Below are positions 12,824 to 13,208 of a stretch of DNA of 13,208 nucleotides, in pieces. The notes below the pieces were generated by a model, which was given only the letters and a program-made list of their open reading frames with translations, made no database searches and was not told the DNA's origin. A program made the position numbers and the translations under genes. Within the stretch, counting starts at the first letter, position 1. Each line of letters starts with the position of its first letter. Source of the stretch: Eubacteriales Family XIII. Incertae Sedis bacterium (GTDB taxonomy: Bacteria; Bacillota; Clostridia; Peptostreptococcales; Anaerovoracaceae). The stretch covers positions 1 through 13,208 of the forward strand of contig JAITEX010000175.1 of NCBI GenBank assembly GCA_031281765.1, read 5' to 3'.

Positions 12824-13201
12824 TTGGCATACAGCAGTTATAACGAGGCCGATAGAATCACTATTAATGGTGGTTCAGTCTGGGTAAATACGATTCCTAA
12901 CACCCGGATGCAGCCAACGGCGTCCACTACGGGCGGCAAGGAAGAACTTTCGCAGACGAGCGTCTCCAATTCGGATACTTTCAGTACTCTCGCTGAGGAT
13001 GAAAGTATAAAGGGGAAAGTGACGGAAGAAACGGATACCGAGATAAACCCCTCTGATACCCCCCTTGCCGGCGGGAACGGGCAAGCCTTCGCGCTCGGCA
13101 CGGCTCTGCCCATAGCGGGCGCTGCGCTCGCGGCAGCGCTGCTGTCCATCTTCCTCATACTCTTCCTGCGCCGTAGAAAAAGGAACGGAGAGGGAGCGTA
13201 G
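12824..13201 (+). CDS. Probable C-terminal remnant of a membrane-anchored surface protein
   Basis: A 125-residue ORF with TTG as the best start (AAGGGG 9 nt upstream), but the frame stays open back to 12782 without a usual start codon. The beginning ADRITINGGSVWVN resembles a repeat of surface proteins rich in 'ITINGG' turns, not a signal peptide. A Ser/Thr/Glu-rich linker (33-75), DTPLAGG (78-84), one hydrophobic helix (about 93-115) and RRRKRNGEGA follow, i.e. a C-terminal membrane anchor with cytosolic basic tail. No LPxTG is present. An anchor without an export signal suggests a 5'-deleted gene; it also lies directly behind the tandem duplication. It could still be a small expressed protein. 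No specific family is recognised. Confidence 0.55.
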   Translation: MAYSSYNEADRITINGGSVWVNTIPNTRMQPTASTTGGKEELSQTSVSNSDTFSTLAEDESIKGKVTEETDTEINPSDTPLAGGNGQAFALGTALPIAGAALAAALLSIFLILFLRRRKRNGEGA

Positions 13202-13208
13202 ACCGCAA

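Overview
This window looks like the origin-proximal part of a Gram-positive (Bacillota) chromosome, probably of class Clostridia, with moderately high GC. The core order mnmE-mnmG-rsmG followed by parA-parB, with two near-identical 16-bp parS palindromes in front of parA, is the classic layout beside oriC in this phylum. Genus and species cannot be told from the sequence, and oriC/dnaA itself is not in the window.

Region by region: 1-4324 (+ strand) holds the 3' end of mnmE, a 291-bp gap that carries a duplicated copy of the mnmE tail, then mnmG, rsmG and a one-domain O6-alkylguanine-DNA alkyltransferase. A hairpin at 4359-4394 separates this from two minus-strand genes, both domain fusions: DUF4491-Maf (membrane segment plus nucleotide pyrophosphatase) and NnrE-Nudix (NAD(P)HX epimerase plus MutT-like hydrolase). 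A visibly AT-rich Phd/YefM-RelE/ParE toxin-antitoxin pair with a strong palindrome in its promoter follows at 6509-7160. Then comes the segregation locus (parS x2, parA, parB) with a PAS-SpoIIE/RsbU-type phosphatase gene 30 bp behind parB. On the minus strand lie ribonuclease HI and an HMA-TauE/DsbD-cupredoxin copper-type membrane protein. The last ~780 bp look like a rearrangement scar: the 3' remnant of an AAA/DUF4143-type ATPase on the minus strand, a 63-bp tandem duplication, and a plus-strand ORF that looks like only the C-terminal end of a surface protein.

How the genes fit together: MnmE and MnmG jointly modify U34 of tRNAs, and RsmG methylates 16S rRNA. The alkyltransferase, Maf, Nudix and NnrE domains all deal with damaged bases, nucleotides or NAD(P)H, so 3947-6458 reads as a damage-control island placed between rsmG and parA. 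ParA, ParB and parS form the chromosome-segregation machine.

Most notable: the two uncommon-looking fusions; low-complexity Ala/Gly/Glu-rich insertions in MnmG, RsmG and the copper protein; three minus-strand transcription units whose TATAAT box lies only 6-10 nt before the start codon with no Shine-Dalgarno (candidate leaderless mRNAs); and several short tandem duplications with spacings that are multiples of three. No rRNA, tRNA, CRISPR or insertion sequence was seen.
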